NCBI GenBank assembly: GCA_017934525.1 | Contig: JAGBJJ010000011.1 | Coordinates: 1-64,000, forward strand | Direction of reading: 5' to 3' | DNA from: Prevotella sp. | Lineage (GTDB): Bacteria; Bacteroidota; Bacteroidia; Bacteroidales; Bacteroidaceae | DNA: 64,000 nt | Shown: positions 1 to 8,556 of the stretch, in pieces | Position numbering within the stretch: the stretch's first letter is position 1 | Layout: each line of letters starts with the position of its first letter | The notes under the pieces: model-generated | Databases searched by the model: none | Seen by the model: the letters and a program-made list of their open reading frames with translations, nothing else | What the model was told of the DNA's origin: nothing | Position numbers and translations under genes: made by a program

Positions 1-746
1 AATTCAAAAATCTTATACAGGAACTTCAGGCTCACCATGACGGCGTTGGTGTAGATGCCATTCTCACGACAGGCACGCACATCGTCGCGGATAAGCTGCA
101 GCTTGCTGTGCACATTGCGAGTGCTGGCCCCGCCAGTACGCATAGTGACAAAATCGAGGGGCAGGTAGCGCGAGCTGATCTTATGGACACGGAAGAGACG
201 CACCATCATCTCATAGTCGGCCCCCAACGCATAGTCAGTCTTGTAGAGACCTGCCTTCTGGAACACTTCCCTCCGGGCATAGAATGAGGGATGGGCAGGC
301 ATGAAGCCGAAGCGCAGCCAGCGCGGATGGAAGCGGCGCGAAGAATAATAGCGTGTGCAGCGGTCGGGCTCGCCGTCGCGGACGAAGTGGATGTCGCCAT
401 AGACGGCGTCAGTCTGCCCGTCGGCCATGGCCTCGGCCACACACTGCAGCACATCGTGGGAGGTGAAGTAGTCGTCGCTGTTGAGCGTGCCCACCACGTC
501 GCCCGTGGCCATGCGCAGCCCTTTGTTCATGGCGTCGTAGATGCCATGATCTTTTTCCGAGATCCAGCGCATACGCCCGCCGAAGAGCTGTTCATAGCGG
601 CTGAGCAACTGTTGCGACCCGTCGGTAGAAGCCCCGTCAACAACAATATATTCTATATCTTGATAAGTCTGTGCCAACACCGACCGCATGGTGTCCTCAA
701 TAGTAGAGGCACTGTTGAAAGCAGCAGTGACGATTGATATCTTCAT
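1..746 (-). CDS. Glycosyltransferase family 2, 3' end missing
   Basis: I translated this by hand from the ATG at 746; the frame stays open to the window edge, giving 248 complete codons without the C-terminus. The N-terminus MKISIVTAAFNSASTIEDT is the first beta strand of a GT-A fold. It is followed by VVDGASTDGS and by an NSDD motif that fits the metal- and nucleotide-sugar-binding Asp pair of GT2 enzymes. Such enzymes transfer a sugar from a nucleotide donor to a growing surface glycan at the inner face of the cytoplasmic membrane. It is divergent from the WecA-like gene at 871, so it probably belongs to a glycan cluster extending left of the window. Donor and acceptor cannot be predicted. 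Confidence 0.88.
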   Translation of the reverse strand, partial: MKISIVTAAFNSASTIEDTMRSVLAQTYQDIEYIVVDGASTDGSQQLLSRYEQLFGGRMRWISEKDHGIYDAMNKGLRMATGDVVGTLNSDDYFTSHDVLQCVAEAMADGQTDAVYGDIHFVRDGEPDRCTRYYSSRRFHPRWLRFGFMPAHPSFYARREVFQKAGLYKTDYALGADYEMMVRLFRVHKISSRYLPLDFVTMRTGGASTRNVHSKLQLIRDDVRACRENGIYTNAVMVSLKFLYKIFE

Positions 747-870
747 ACAATTTCTCTTTTCTTCTTATAACGATGTTTTGTATTAAATATTGCAATAAGA
801 ATAAAAAACATGTTGCAATGCAATAATAATTGTCTTTTTCTGTTATTATTAAAAAAGAAAAACAATTAAT
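747..870. other. AT-rich divergent intergenic region
   Basis: This 124-base spacer lies between the divergent glycosyltransferase and WecA-like genes and must hold their start signals. It is much more AT-rich than the flanking genes. I could not find a convincing TAnnTTTG box in either direction. Confidence 0.4.
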
Positions 871-1995
871 ATGACGCAAGATATACTGTATGTAGCAGCT
901 TCATTCATACTGAGCTCAGTGTGTGGATTCATCTTCATACCTCTCATTATGAACTTCTGTAAGAAAAAAGGGCTCTACGACCTGCCCGACAGCCGTAAGA
1001 TTCATAAGAACGCCATACCGCGACTGGGTGGCATCAGCTTCATGCCCAGCATGGTGCTGGCATCGCTCGTGGTGGTGGCAGTCTACTATCAGCAGATTTT
1101 CAACCAGCAGATACAGCTCAGCACGTGGTCCATTGGCTTTTTCTTCAGCCTTCTCATCATCTATGGCGTAGGAATTGTCGACGACCTGGTAGGCCTGGGA
1201 GCCAAGACGAAATTTACGGCCCAGATTATTGCGGCCATCGTGTTACCCCTGTCGGGCCTTTACATCAACAACCTCTATGGTTTCTGCGGCATCGAGGAGA
1301 TTCCGTTTATCGTCGGTGCCCCGCTGACGGTGTTCGTCATGGTTTTCATCAGCAACGCCATCAACCTCATCGACGGCATCGACGGACTGTCGGCCGGGCT
1401 GTCGTTCATTGCCTTGACGGGCTTCCTCATCTGCTTCATGCGCGAGGAAGGCATGACCACCTACTGCATCCTCATCGCCGGACTGATGGGTGTGCTCGTA
1501 CCGTTCTTCTACTTCAACTTTTTCGGCAAGGCCGAGAAAAACCGCAAGATTTTCATGGGCGACTCCGGCTCGCTCACGCTGGGTTTCATTCTGGGCTTCC
1601 TCTTCGTGAAGTTCACCATGGACAACCCGAAGGTGATGACCTTCAGTTTCGACTCGATGATGCTGGCCTACTCTCTGCTCATCGTGCCTGTCTACGACGT
1701 GGTCCGCGTCTCACTGGTTCGCATGCGCCACAAGGTGCCCATCTTCCGGGCAGACAAGAACCATATTCACCATAAGCTGCTGCGCACCGGGCAGAACCAG
1801 CATCAGGTGCTGGCATGCATATTGTTGCTGGCCATAGCCTACATCGCCATAAACATCATTTTATGGCCCATGTGCGACATGAGCACACTGGTGCTGATTG
1901 ACATCGCCGTCTGGCTGGCATTCCATATGTGTATCAACCTTGCCATTCGTAAGAATGGGCAACAGGTGTATTTAGATAACTCTGAAAAGAAATGA
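871..1995 (+). CDS. WecA/MraY-family undecaprenyl-phosphate glycosyl-1-phosphate transferase
   Basis: A 374-residue polytopic membrane enzyme of the polyprenyl-phosphate HexNAc-1-phosphate transferase family, which loads the first sugar phosphate onto undecaprenyl phosphate to begin glycan synthesis. Family signatures appear in order: DLPDSRKIHKNAIPRLGG (about 37-54), the Asp pair at 104-105 (IVDDLVG), NLIDGIDGL (165-173), MGDSGSL (229-235) and the cytoplasmic HIHH motif (298-301). Length and hydrophobic spacing fit WecA/TagO/RgpG proteins and not MraY of peptidoglycan synthesis. Its stop codon overlaps the start of the next gene (ATGA), so the two are translationally coupled. Sugar specificity is probably GlcNAc-1-P or a derivative, by inference only. 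Confidence 0.92.
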   Translation: MTQDILYVAASFILSSVCGFIFIPLIMNFCKKKGLYDLPDSRKIHKNAIPRLGGISFMPSMVLASLVVVAVYYQQIFNQQIQLSTWSIGFFFSLLIIYGVGIVDDLVGLGAKTKFTAQIIAAIVLPLSGLYINNLYGFCGIEEIPFIVGAPLTVFVMVFISNAINLIDGIDGLSAGLSFIALTGFLICFMREEGMTTYCILIAGLMGVLVPFFYFNFFGKAEKNRKIFMGDSGSLTLGFILGFLFVKFTMDNPKVMTFSFDSMMLAYSLLIVPVYDVVRVSLVRMRHKVPIFRADKNHIHHKLLRTGQNQHQVLACILLLAIAYIAINIILWPMCDMSTLVLIDIAVWLAFHMCINLAIRKNGQQVYLDNSEKK

Positions 1996-2567
1996 TGAAA
2001 CGTTTTTTCGACATTGTTGTATCGACTTTGGCCATGGTGCTGCTGTCGCCTCTTTACCTTATTATATATATAGGTATCAAACTGACAACCCAGGGCCCCG
2101 CCATCTTCGTGCAGGAACGCATCGGCAAGGGCGGCAAGCCCTTCAATATCTACAAGTTTCGCACCATGATTGTCAACAATGAGCTCAACGGTACCCCGCA
2201 ACTGGCTGAAGCCGACGACGAACGGCTCACCAAGATAGGCAAGTTTCTGCGCAACCATCACCTCGACGAGCTGCCACAGCTGTGGAACGTGCTGAAAGGC
2301 GACATGTCGCTCATCGGACCGCGACCGGAGCGGAAATACTTCATCGACCAGATTATGGAGCACGACCCACGCTATGTGGAACTTTTCAAGATACGGCCGG
2401 GCGTCACGAGCTATGCCACGCTCTACAACGGCTATACCGACACCATGGAGAAGATGCTGCGTCGCCTGCAGCTCGACCTCTACTACCAGGAGCACCAGTC
2501 GTGGGCCTTCGACCTGAAGATTCTGATGAAAACATTCACCAACATCCTCTTCGGCAAGAAGTTTTGA
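1992..2567 (+). CDS. Bacterial sugar transferase (WcaJ/PglC-type phosphoglycosyl transferase)
   Basis: A 191-residue member of the bacterial sugar transferase family (PF02397), the monotopic phosphoglycosyl transferases. The N-terminal segment KRFFDIVVSTLAMVLLSPLY is the re-entrant membrane helix. It is followed by QERIGKGGKPF, YKFRTM, and the catalytic-core pattern HLDELPQLWNVLKGDMSLI with GPRPE. It has only the catalytic domain and lacks the long N-terminal region of WcaJ, so it resembles PglC or EpsL. It overlaps the upstream WecA-like gene. Two unrelated initiating transferases side by side are unusual and suggest two glycans or alternative first sugars. ATG at 1995 is an equally possible start. 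Confidence 0.93.
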   Translation: MMKRFFDIVVSTLAMVLLSPLYLIIYIGIKLTTQGPAIFVQERIGKGGKPFNIYKFRTMIVNNELNGTPQLAEADDERLTKIGKFLRNHHLDELPQLWNVLKGDMSLIGPRPERKYFIDQIMEHDPRYVELFKIRPGVTSYATLYNGYTDTMEKMLRRLQLDLYYQEHQSWAFDLKILMKTFTNILFGKKF

Positions 2568-2759
2568 ATGTATATCTTCGCGCCATGATTAATACAACAA
2601 CTACATAGCATAAAGATATCCATTTATATTTTTTATAGCATAAATTAATTTCAAAACAAAAAAAAACTGAAAAACAACCTATATTCAAATTTTATTTGTA
2701 CCTTTGCGGCGGAAATAAAGTAATACAAAGGTGTGGGGGAAATGTAAAACCAAAAGGCT
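2568..2759 (+). promoter_or_regulatory. Intergenic region with Bacteroidetes -7 box
   Basis: This AT-rich 192-base gap holds TAccTTTG at 2699-2706, matching the Bacteroidetes -7 consensus TAnnTTTG. No good TTTG lies at the expected -33 spacing. The box lies 53 bases before the ATG of the dehydratase gene, so it probably drives that gene independently of the preceding pair. Confidence 0.55.
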
Positions 2760-4664
2760 ATGAATTATATTGACAATCTTGCAAAATGGTACTTCACCCG
2801 GAGAGCATTACCTCTTTGGGGGATACTCCTCATAGATAATGCCATAGTTTTTGGCTCCTTTTTCTTCATGTTCCTGCTGTTCAACAGGACACAACGCACA
2901 TTTGGCGGGCTCGAGCAGGTCACACTCAATATCCTGCTGTACCTGATATTCTACAACATTGGCTTCCGCTGTTTCCGCACCTACTCCGGCATACTGCGCT
3001 ATTCATCGTTCATAGACCTGCGCCAGGTGGGCTACTCCATGGTGCTGGGCTCGCTCCTGTCATTCGGCGTGCAGTTCATCGCCGGCGACCGCCTGCCCAT
3101 CACGGGCACCCATATCTTCGGCGCCTTCATCATGGGCACCTTCCTGCTCTGGATCTTGCGCATCATGGTGAAGTTATTCTACGACGTGGTATTCACGCGT
3201 GAGCGGGCCAAGCGCACCTATATCTTCGGCGTGAAAAACGACGGCATAGCCATAGCCAAGCACATTCGCAACGAGAAGCCCATGAAGTTTCAGCTCAAGG
3301 GCTTTGCCACCGTGGAGCACGAGATGGACCGTCACGTGCTGATGGGCGTGAAAGTGAGAATGGTAGAGAAAGATCTGGTGAGCCGCCTGAAGGCCGAGCA
3401 CATCGAAGCACTCATTGTGTCGCCCTACCGCCTGAAAGAGTTTCGCCACAACCAGCAACTGCAAGATGAACTCATGAAGGCCGGCATCCACATTTATATC
3501 ACACAGGGCGAAAAAGAGCTGACGGACCAAGAAGAAATGACCATGACGCCGCAGCTGAAGGAGATAAGCATCGAAGACCTGCTGCCGCGTGACGAGATTT
3601 CTGTCGACATGAAGTCGGTGGGCGAGCAGCTGGAGGGAAAGTGCATCATGATTACCGGTTCGGCAGGCAGCATCGGCAGTGAGATGGTGCGCCAGATAGC
3701 CGTCTACAAACCATCAGAGCTGGTGCTCATCGACCAGGCCGAGACGCCTCAGCACGACATCCGCCTGATGATGGCCAAGACATGGCCCGACATTACAGCC
3801 CACACCATCGTGGCAAGCATTGGCGAAGCCGACTTCATGGAGGCCATCTTCCGCAAGTACCATCCGCAGTACGTATTCCATGCTGCAGCCTACAAACATG
3901 TGCCTATGATGGAAGACAACCCCAGCGAGAGCGTGCGCAACAACATCATCGGCACCCGCGTCATCGCCGACCTGTCGGTGAAGTATGGTGTCAAGAAGTT
4001 TGTGATGATCTCAACTGACAAGGCTGTCAACCCGACCAACGTGATGGGCTGCTCGAAGCGCATCTGCGAAATCTACGTGCAAAGCCTCGACAAGGCCATC
4101 AAAGACGGCAAGGTGAAGGGCGTCACGCAGTTTGTCACCACACGCTTCGGCAATGTCCTGGGGTCAAACGGCTCGGTAATTCCTCTCTTTAAGAAGCAGA
4201 TCCGCCAAGGTGGCCCTATCACCGTGACCGACCCTAACATCATCCGGTTTTTCATGCTCATCCCGGAAGCCTGCAAGCTGGTGCTCGAGGCCGGCACAAA
4301 GGGCAACGGCGGCGAGATTTTCGTGTTCGACATGGGACAGCCCGTGAAGATTGCCGATTTAGCCAAGCGCATGATTATGCTCAGCGGTGCCAAGAATGTG
4401 GAAATCAAATACACCGGTCTCCGCCCGGGTGAGAAGCTCTACGAAGAGGTGCTCAACGAGAAAGAGACTACCAAGCCCTCGTTCCACGAGAAGATTCGCA
4501 TAGCCAGTGTGCGTGAGTACGACTATGCCGACGTGTGCAGCAACCTGGAAGTGCTGCGCAACATCAGCGAGCAGTTCGACGACATGGCAACCGTCAGGAA
4601 GATGAAAGAGATTGTGCCCGAATACAAGAGCAACAACTCCGTCTACAGCGAGCTCGACAAGTAG
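2760..4664 (+). CDS. Membrane nucleotide-sugar 4,6-dehydratase (CapD/PglF/FlaA1 family)
   Basis: A 634-residue polysaccharide biosynthesis protein of the long PglF type. Four hydrophobic segments (about 21-42, 56-75, 92-110, 118-140) are followed by a CoA-binding-like Rossmann region (about 150-250) and an extended SDR domain. The SDR has the NAD-binding TGSAGSIG at 299-306, STDKAVNPTNVMG around 418-430, and a Met-x3-Lys dyad (M429, K433) in place of the usual Tyr-x3-Lys, as known for FlaA1-type dehydratases. These enzymes convert UDP-GlcNAc to a 4-keto-6-deoxy sugar for bacillosamine, QuiNAc or FucNAc. It fits the initiating transferases upstream. A strong hairpin closes the unit. Confidence 0.93.
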   Translation: MNYIDNLAKWYFTRRALPLWGILLIDNAIVFGSFFFMFLLFNRTQRTFGGLEQVTLNILLYLIFYNIGFRCFRTYSGILRYSSFIDLRQVGYSMVLGSLLSFGVQFIAGDRLPITGTHIFGAFIMGTFLLWILRIMVKLFYDVVFTRERAKRTYIFGVKNDGIAIAKHIRNEKPMKFQLKGFATVEHEMDRHVLMGVKVRMVEKDLVSRLKAEHIEALIVSPYRLKEFRHNQQLQDELMKAGIHIYITQGEKELTDQEEMTMTPQLKEISIEDLLPRDEISVDMKSVGEQLEGKCIMITGSAGSIGSEMVRQIAVYKPSELVLIDQAETPQHDIRLMMAKTWPDITAHTIVASIGEADFMEAIFRKYHPQYVFHAAAYKHVPMMEDNPSESVRNNIIGTRVIADLSVKYGVKKFVMISTDKAVNPTNVMGCSKRICEIYVQSLDKAIKDGKVKGVTQFVTTRFGNVLGSNGSVIPLFKKQIRQGGPITVTDPNIIRFFMLIPEACKLVLEAGTKGNGGEIFVFDMGQPVKIADLAKRMIMLSGAKNVEIKYTGLRPGEKLYEEVLNEKETTKPSFHEKIRIASVREYDYADVCSNLEVLRNISEQFDDMATVRKMKEIVPEYKSNNSVYSELDK

Positions 4665-4687
4665 CGACAGCTGCGCTCACTTACGCC

Positions 4688-4749
4688 ATCATACGGAAAC
4701 GGGCGGTAACATCCCTGCACTGAGATGTTACCGCCCGTTTCCGTATGAT
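4688..4749. terminator. Long perfect hairpin between convergent genes
   Basis: Positions 4688-4713 and 4724-4749 are exact reverse complements: a 26-bp stem with a 10-base loop, GC-rich in the centre. It lies between the stops of two convergent genes, 24 bases after the dehydratase and 12 bases after the lipoprotein gene on the other strand. It is probably a bidirectional terminator. The stem is unusually long and perfect. Confidence 0.85.
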
Positions 4750-4761
4750 AGGCACAACAGC

Positions 4762-5232
4762 TTAATACTTGCGGAAATACATACGGAAGAATTCCGACTG
4801 CAATGTCATCTTCTTGTCTTCCAAACGAAGAATCTGCAGCGTCTCGCCCTCGTCGCTCAGCCCGTAGAAGCCGCACTGCGTGCTATTAGCCACTTCGGCA
4901 TCGGAACGCATGCGGTTATTGATGCGCGGTTTTGGCTCACCGAGCAGCTTCAGACAGTCACCCTGCCGCTCAAAACGATAGAAGATAGAAGGAAAGCGAT
5001 CATCGTAAGGCTCGCCCGTATGTCGGTCGCTCAGTTCTACCAAGCCGGCCTGTACCGACCAGAAAATCATGCGCTCTGCCACATTGGCCGTTCGCCCGCT
5101 GGCCAGTGTGTCGACACTGGTCAGTTGCCAAAACCCATCGAGTCGCCCGTTGCCCGACTTCTCGAAGTCGCTGCATGCACACAGTCCGAGTGTGGCTGCT
5201 GCAATCACCGAAAGCACTGTTTTTCTCATCAT
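4762..5232 (-). CDS. Lipoprotein with lipocalin-like domain (DUF4847-type)
   Basis: A 156-residue predicted lipoprotein. I start it at the ATG at 5232 (or 5229) because MMRKTVLSVIAAATLGLCAC is a lipoprotein signal with lipobox LCAC; the open frame extends upstream into the preceding gene without a credible start. The mature part opens with GRLDGFWQLTSVDT, typical of the lipocalin-like DUF4847 proteins of Bacteroidales, and is rich in beta strands. It lies 23 bases after the Wzi-like gene on the same strand, so the two probably form an operon and act at the cell envelope. Ligand and role are unknown. Confidence 0.8.
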   Translation of the reverse strand: MMRKTVLSVIAAATLGLCACSDFEKSGNGRLDGFWQLTSVDTLASGRTANVAERMIFWSVQAGLVELSDRHTGEPYDDRFPSIFYRFERQGDCLKLLGEPKPRINNRMRSDAEVANSTQCGFYGLSDEGETLQILRLEDKKMTLQSEFFRMYFRKY

Positions 5233-5255
5233 ATTATCATCTTTTCTATTAGAAA

Positions 5256-6791
5256 CTAATCTTTTGTAAACATTCGCCAACCAAGCGTCAGCTGCAGGCC
5301 GAAGTTGTCGCCCAGCAATTCGCCGCGGTCCATGGCCAGCCCTGCCTTCAGGCTCCACCCTTTGAGCGACTTCAGTCGCTGCGGTGCAAAGGTCAGTTCT
5401 GCCAGCATGCTCAGGTTACGTTGTGGCGAAGCGAGCGGTATGCCGTAGGTGCCGAAGCCCCTCTGCCATGAGCACATCACCCTGTAGTGCCATGCTGCAG
5501 CCGGGGTGCCGCTTGCCGCCAGATGCAGTGCCCAGAAGCGGTTGTCGAGCACCATGAGCATGTTGTTGTCATTATACCTTGGCGACCGGTAGAGCGGATT
5601 ACCCATCACCTGCCCCCAGTGCTGCCACCCGGAGAACACAGAGTGGTTGTAGTAGTTGTCGGAGCCTGCTATCTGATCGGGCATGAACATGGTATGGTCA
5701 TGATATATCGGCCCGCTCTGGTACTTCGTATAGATATACTCGGCCACCACGTTTTGTAGCCACACACAGCGCTTCAGCCTCAGCTCCAGTCCCCACATAG
5801 CGTCACGCATGTCGTAGACGAAATAGCTGCGTCGCACCTTCTTGTCCCATTCATCGCCCTCTCCGTAGCCATTGTGAGCATAGAAGAAAAGCTGCGAGTG
5901 GTCCTCGAAGAAGTGGTCTACATAAGCTGACAGGCCCCAAGCAGCATAGTCGAGGTTCACACGTGCCAGCATGCTTCCCAGATGGTTGCCGTCGGCATTC
6001 TTATACACCATGTCGGCCTCGTTGGCCTCATAGCCGCTGGGAATGAACGCGTGCCAGGCTCCTTTCAGCCCGCCGTTGTTCTTCAGCCTCACCATCAACC
6101 CCTCATCGTTGATATAAGAGTTGCCTCCATATTGGCACCCCATCTCGAGCCCCAGCTCCACGGTGAGCGGTTTCGTGGCCTTGCCAATTCTCAGATAGCC
6201 CGCCTTGGTGTGGATGCGCGTATGAGTGGTATATTTCGACTGCTCGTGCGTAAAGTCACGCTGCCACTGGTCGTCGGTCTGCAGGCCATAGGCCACATGG
6301 CCTTTCACGGCCAGCCACCCGTGCAGCCCGGGAATGTCCCAATACTGCGGCACGGCCAATCTGATGCTCGGCACGGGGCGGGCATTGATGCCCAGCGTCT
6401 GCGCGCCACTGCTCAGTTCCTGATTTTTCAGCTCCAGCGGTTGTTCTTTGGCTCCCACGGTGAGCTGCACCTTCATCCATCGCGCCTCGACGAACGCCTG
6501 CTGCACCACCATAGGCAGGTCTATGTTATATGCCAGCGCCACATCAGCGCCATAGCCATAGTCCCATCGCTTAACAGAGTCGCTCTCGACAGGCCTGAAA
6601 GCCCCGACACGCAGATAACCATACTCCTGGTCGGTAGAGCTGAGCCCATACTTGTTGGCATTGAGCCACAAAGGACTGTGCTCGCCCGAAGCTGCCGTCA
6701 CCTGAGCCTCGCTGCGCACCTCAACCTGTCCATACACAACTGTCGCGCATGCCAGGGCAATGGTTGTAATGAGGCTGTGTTTTCTGTTCAT
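5256..6791 (-). CDS. Wzi-family outer membrane capsule assembly protein
   Basis: A 511-residue protein with a signal peptide (MNRKHSLITTIALACATVVYGQ) and many alternating aromatic strands typical of an outer membrane beta barrel. EVRSEAQVTAASGEHSPLWL followed by NANKYGL is characteristic of the Bacteroidales Caps_assemb_Wzi family. Wzi in E. coli is an 18-stranded barrel lectin anchoring capsule at the surface; Bacteroidales members are assigned by homology and may have other roles. It is convergent to the glycan genes upstream and followed by the small lipoprotein, consistent with surface polysaccharide attachment. The C-terminus LGWRMF is a plausible last barrel strand. Confidence 0.87.
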   Translation of the reverse strand: MNRKHSLITTIALACATVVYGQVEVRSEAQVTAASGEHSPLWLNANKYGLSSTDQEYGYLRVGAFRPVESDSVKRWDYGYGADVALAYNIDLPMVVQQAFVEARWMKVQLTVGAKEQPLELKNQELSSGAQTLGINARPVPSIRLAVPQYWDIPGLHGWLAVKGHVAYGLQTDDQWQRDFTHEQSKYTTHTRIHTKAGYLRIGKATKPLTVELGLEMGCQYGGNSYINDEGLMVRLKNNGGLKGAWHAFIPSGYEANEADMVYKNADGNHLGSMLARVNLDYAAWGLSAYVDHFFEDHSQLFFYAHNGYGEGDEWDKKVRRSYFVYDMRDAMWGLELRLKRCVWLQNVVAEYIYTKYQSGPIYHDHTMFMPDQIAGSDNYYNHSVFSGWQHWGQVMGNPLYRSPRYNDNNMLMVLDNRFWALHLAASGTPAAAWHYRVMCSWQRGFGTYGIPLASPQRNLSMLAELTFAPQRLKSLKGWSLKAGLAMDRGELLGDNFGLQLTLGWRMFTKD

Positions 6792-6808
6792 ACTATTATA
6801 TAACGGTG

Positions 6809-6816
6809 CAAAGATA
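6809..6816 (-). promoter_or_regulatory. -7 box for the Wzi-like gene
   Basis: On the minus strand this reads TAtcTTTG, 17 bases upstream of the Wzi ATG at 6791. No TTTG is found at the expected -33 distance. It supports the chosen start. Confidence 0.5.
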
Positions 6817-6869
6817 CAAATTATTTTTCAAACTGTAGGGATTTTCCCCCACTTATTTAGGGAAAATCC

Positions 6870-6901
6870 TTTGTTTTTCCTTTTTTTTCAACGTAATTTT
6901 G
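6870..6901 (+). promoter_or_regulatory. Bacteroidetes promoter for the Arg/Ser-rich protein gene
   Basis: TTTG at 6870-6873 is followed after 20 bases by TAatTTTG at 6894-6901, a full match to the Bacteroidetes primary sigma consensus. The ATG of the next gene lies 46 bases downstream. Confidence 0.8.
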
Positions 6902-6947
6902 CAACTGAAATACAACAAAGAACGTTAAACCATAAAAAAATACGATT

Positions 6948-7991
6948 ATGAAAAAGATGATATTCACCCTGTTTGCCTTATTGACTTTGGCAGTATCGGC
7001 CAGTGCCATGTCCTACGAGCAGGCACGCAACGAGGCTCTCTTTCTGACCGACAAAATGGCTTATGAACTGAACCTGACAGACGCTCAGTATGAGGCGGCC
7101 TACGAGATAAACCTCGACTACCTGATGGGTGTCACCAGCCGCTACGACGTGTACGGCCCCTACTGGGAGCGCCGCAACCTCGACCTGAGCTACATACTGT
7201 TTTCATGGCAGTGGGATGTGTTCCGTGCCGCCACCTACTTCTATCGTCCGCTCTACTGGGACGCCGGTTACTGGCACTTCGGTGTCTATGCGCGCTATCC
7301 GCACCGCGACTACTTCTACTTCGGGCGGCCTCACTTCTATGCCTCTTACCGAGGCGGCCACAGCTGGCACCGCAATGGCGGCCGCAGCTTCTACGAGGGG
7401 CGTCGCGACTTCTATCGCCCCAACGGACGCACCCGCGACAACCACACAGGCATGCGCAACAGCTGGGATCGCGGCGACTATCGCGGCGGACGCATGTCGG
7501 ACGGCAGCAGCACGCGCCACTCTAACGACGGCGGGCGCAGCCATAACTTTAACAACGGGCGCAACCGCTCCAACGACAGCCGTGGAGGCTTCGGCGGCAA
7601 CCGCCAGCCGAGCGATTCCCGCGACAGGGTGACGCCGCAGGTTAACACGCGCAGCAACGATCCCGCCGTGCGCATCGACCGCAACTCAGTTCCTACTCGC
7701 GTGGAACGCAACGCCAATGCCGACAATCGTTCAATGCAACGCGTGGATCGCAACTCAGCCCCCCAGCGCAGTTTCTCTGGTTCTCCATCAGGCAGAAGCC
7801 GACACACATCGGGCTCAGTATCTACTCCCACCCGTTCGTCGAGCAGTAGTCCATCGATGCGCAGCAGCTCTACCCCGTCGGTACGCAGCAGCTCTACCCC
7901 GTCGGTACGCAGCAACTCGGGTTCCTTCGGAGGCAGCCGCAGCAGCGGTTCGCACAACAGCAGTACTCGCAGCGGTGGAGGACGCCGATAA
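6948..7991 (+). CDS. Secreted Arg/Ser/Gly-rich protein of unknown function
   Basis: A 347-residue protein with a clear signal peptide (MKKMIFTLFALLTLAVSASA). Residues about 20-75 (MSYEQARNEALFLTDKMAYE, then LNLTDAQYEAAYEINLDYL) look helical and resemble the start of other short Bacteroidales secreted proteins. Residues 75-140 are rich in Tyr, Trp and Arg. The remainder is low complexity, full of RDN, SRG and SSS, with a tandem SSSTPSVR repeat near 305-320 and an SGGGRR end. The basic tail could bind polyanions such as nucleic acid or acidic polysaccharide, but that is only inference. It has its own promoter and stands alone. Confidence 0.75.
   Translation: MKKMIFTLFALLTLAVSASAMSYEQARNEALFLTDKMAYELNLTDAQYEAAYEINLDYLMGVTSRYDVYGPYWERRNLDLSYILFSWQWDVFRAATYFYRPLYWDAGYWHFGVYARYPHRDYFYFGRPHFYASYRGGHSWHRNGGRSFYEGRRDFYRPNGRTRDNHTGMRNSWDRGDYRGGRMSDGSSTRHSNDGGRSHNFNNGRNRSNDSRGGFGGNRQPSDSRDRVTPQVNTRSNDPAVRIDRNSVPTRVERNANADNRSMQRVDRNSAPQRSFSGSPSGRSRHTSGSVSTPTRSSSSSPSMRSSSTPSVRSSSTPSVRSNSGSFGGSRSSGSHNSSTRSGGGRR
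7860..7907 (+). repeat. 24-base tandem repeat inside the Arg/Ser-rich gene
   Basis: Two perfect copies of a 24-base unit lie at 7860-7883 and 7884-7907, followed by a degenerate third start. The unit is a multiple of three and encodes the 8-residue period SSSTPSVR, so copy-number change would leave the frame intact. Confidence 0.9.
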
Positions 7992-8022
7992 AGATATACG
8001 AAAATCTGTATGAACGAAAAAG

Positions 8023-8538
8023 TTAGTTGTGAGAAATGTCGAGGATTCTTACCTCGGCATTTTTCATTTTCTCTATCTCGCTCATCTGCTTACCAAAGAA
8101 GACGGCCTGAATAGCCTTATTGATAATGCCATGCCCCACGGCCAGCACGCGCTGTCCGTCATAGTTGGTGCGCATCAGTTCCAGGAAGCGACTGGCACGC
8201 GTCATCATCTGCTCGAGCGGCTCCACATTATCCGGCCACGTCTCTCCCCTCAGGTCGGGGATGAAACGTCCGGTGAAGTCGCCCCAATCGCGTTCACGCA
8301 ACAAAGGCGTAGTCACCACATCCAAGCCATATTGCCGAGCCAGGATCTCGGCAGTCTGTTTGGCGCGTCGCAAATCACTCGACATGATTACATCGAAGTG
8401 TTCTGCGGCGAGTTTTTTCGCCAGTTCTTCAGCTTGCCGTTGTCCCTCAGCATTGAGTTCTCCCTGAGTTTGTCCCTGCATCACTTGCCGGGCGTTGTCC
8501 ACGGTCTCGCCGTGGCGTGCTAAGTATAATGTTATCAT
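8023..8538 (-). CDS. Histidine phosphatase family protein
   Basis: A 171-residue cytosolic protein of the phosphoglycerate mutase-like (histidine phosphatase) family. The N-terminus MITLYLARHGETVDN carries the RHGE phosphohistidine motif, and VLAVGHGIINKAI supplies the second catalytic His. SSDLRRAKQTAEIL is a further conserved block. The short size resembles CobC-like or broad-specificity phosphatases more than glycolytic mutases; the substrate is unknown. It lies downstream of the four-helix-bundle gene on the same strand, separated by the inverted repeat array. I see no promoter of its own, so it may depend on transcription through that array. Confidence 0.88.
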   Translation of the reverse strand: MITLYLARHGETVDNARQVMQGQTQGELNAEGQRQAEELAKKLAAEHFDVIMSSDLRRAKQTAEILARQYGLDVVTTPLLRERDWGDFTGRFIPDLRGETWPDNVEPLEQMMTRASRFLELMRTNYDGQRVLAVGHGIINKAIQAVFFGKQMSEIEKMKNAEVRILDISHN

Positions 8539-8556
8539 TGTGAAGTTATTTTTTGC

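Noticed and set aside
7860..7907. CRISPR-like repeat
   Set aside because: The two 24-base copies are directly adjacent with no spacer and lie in a coding region.
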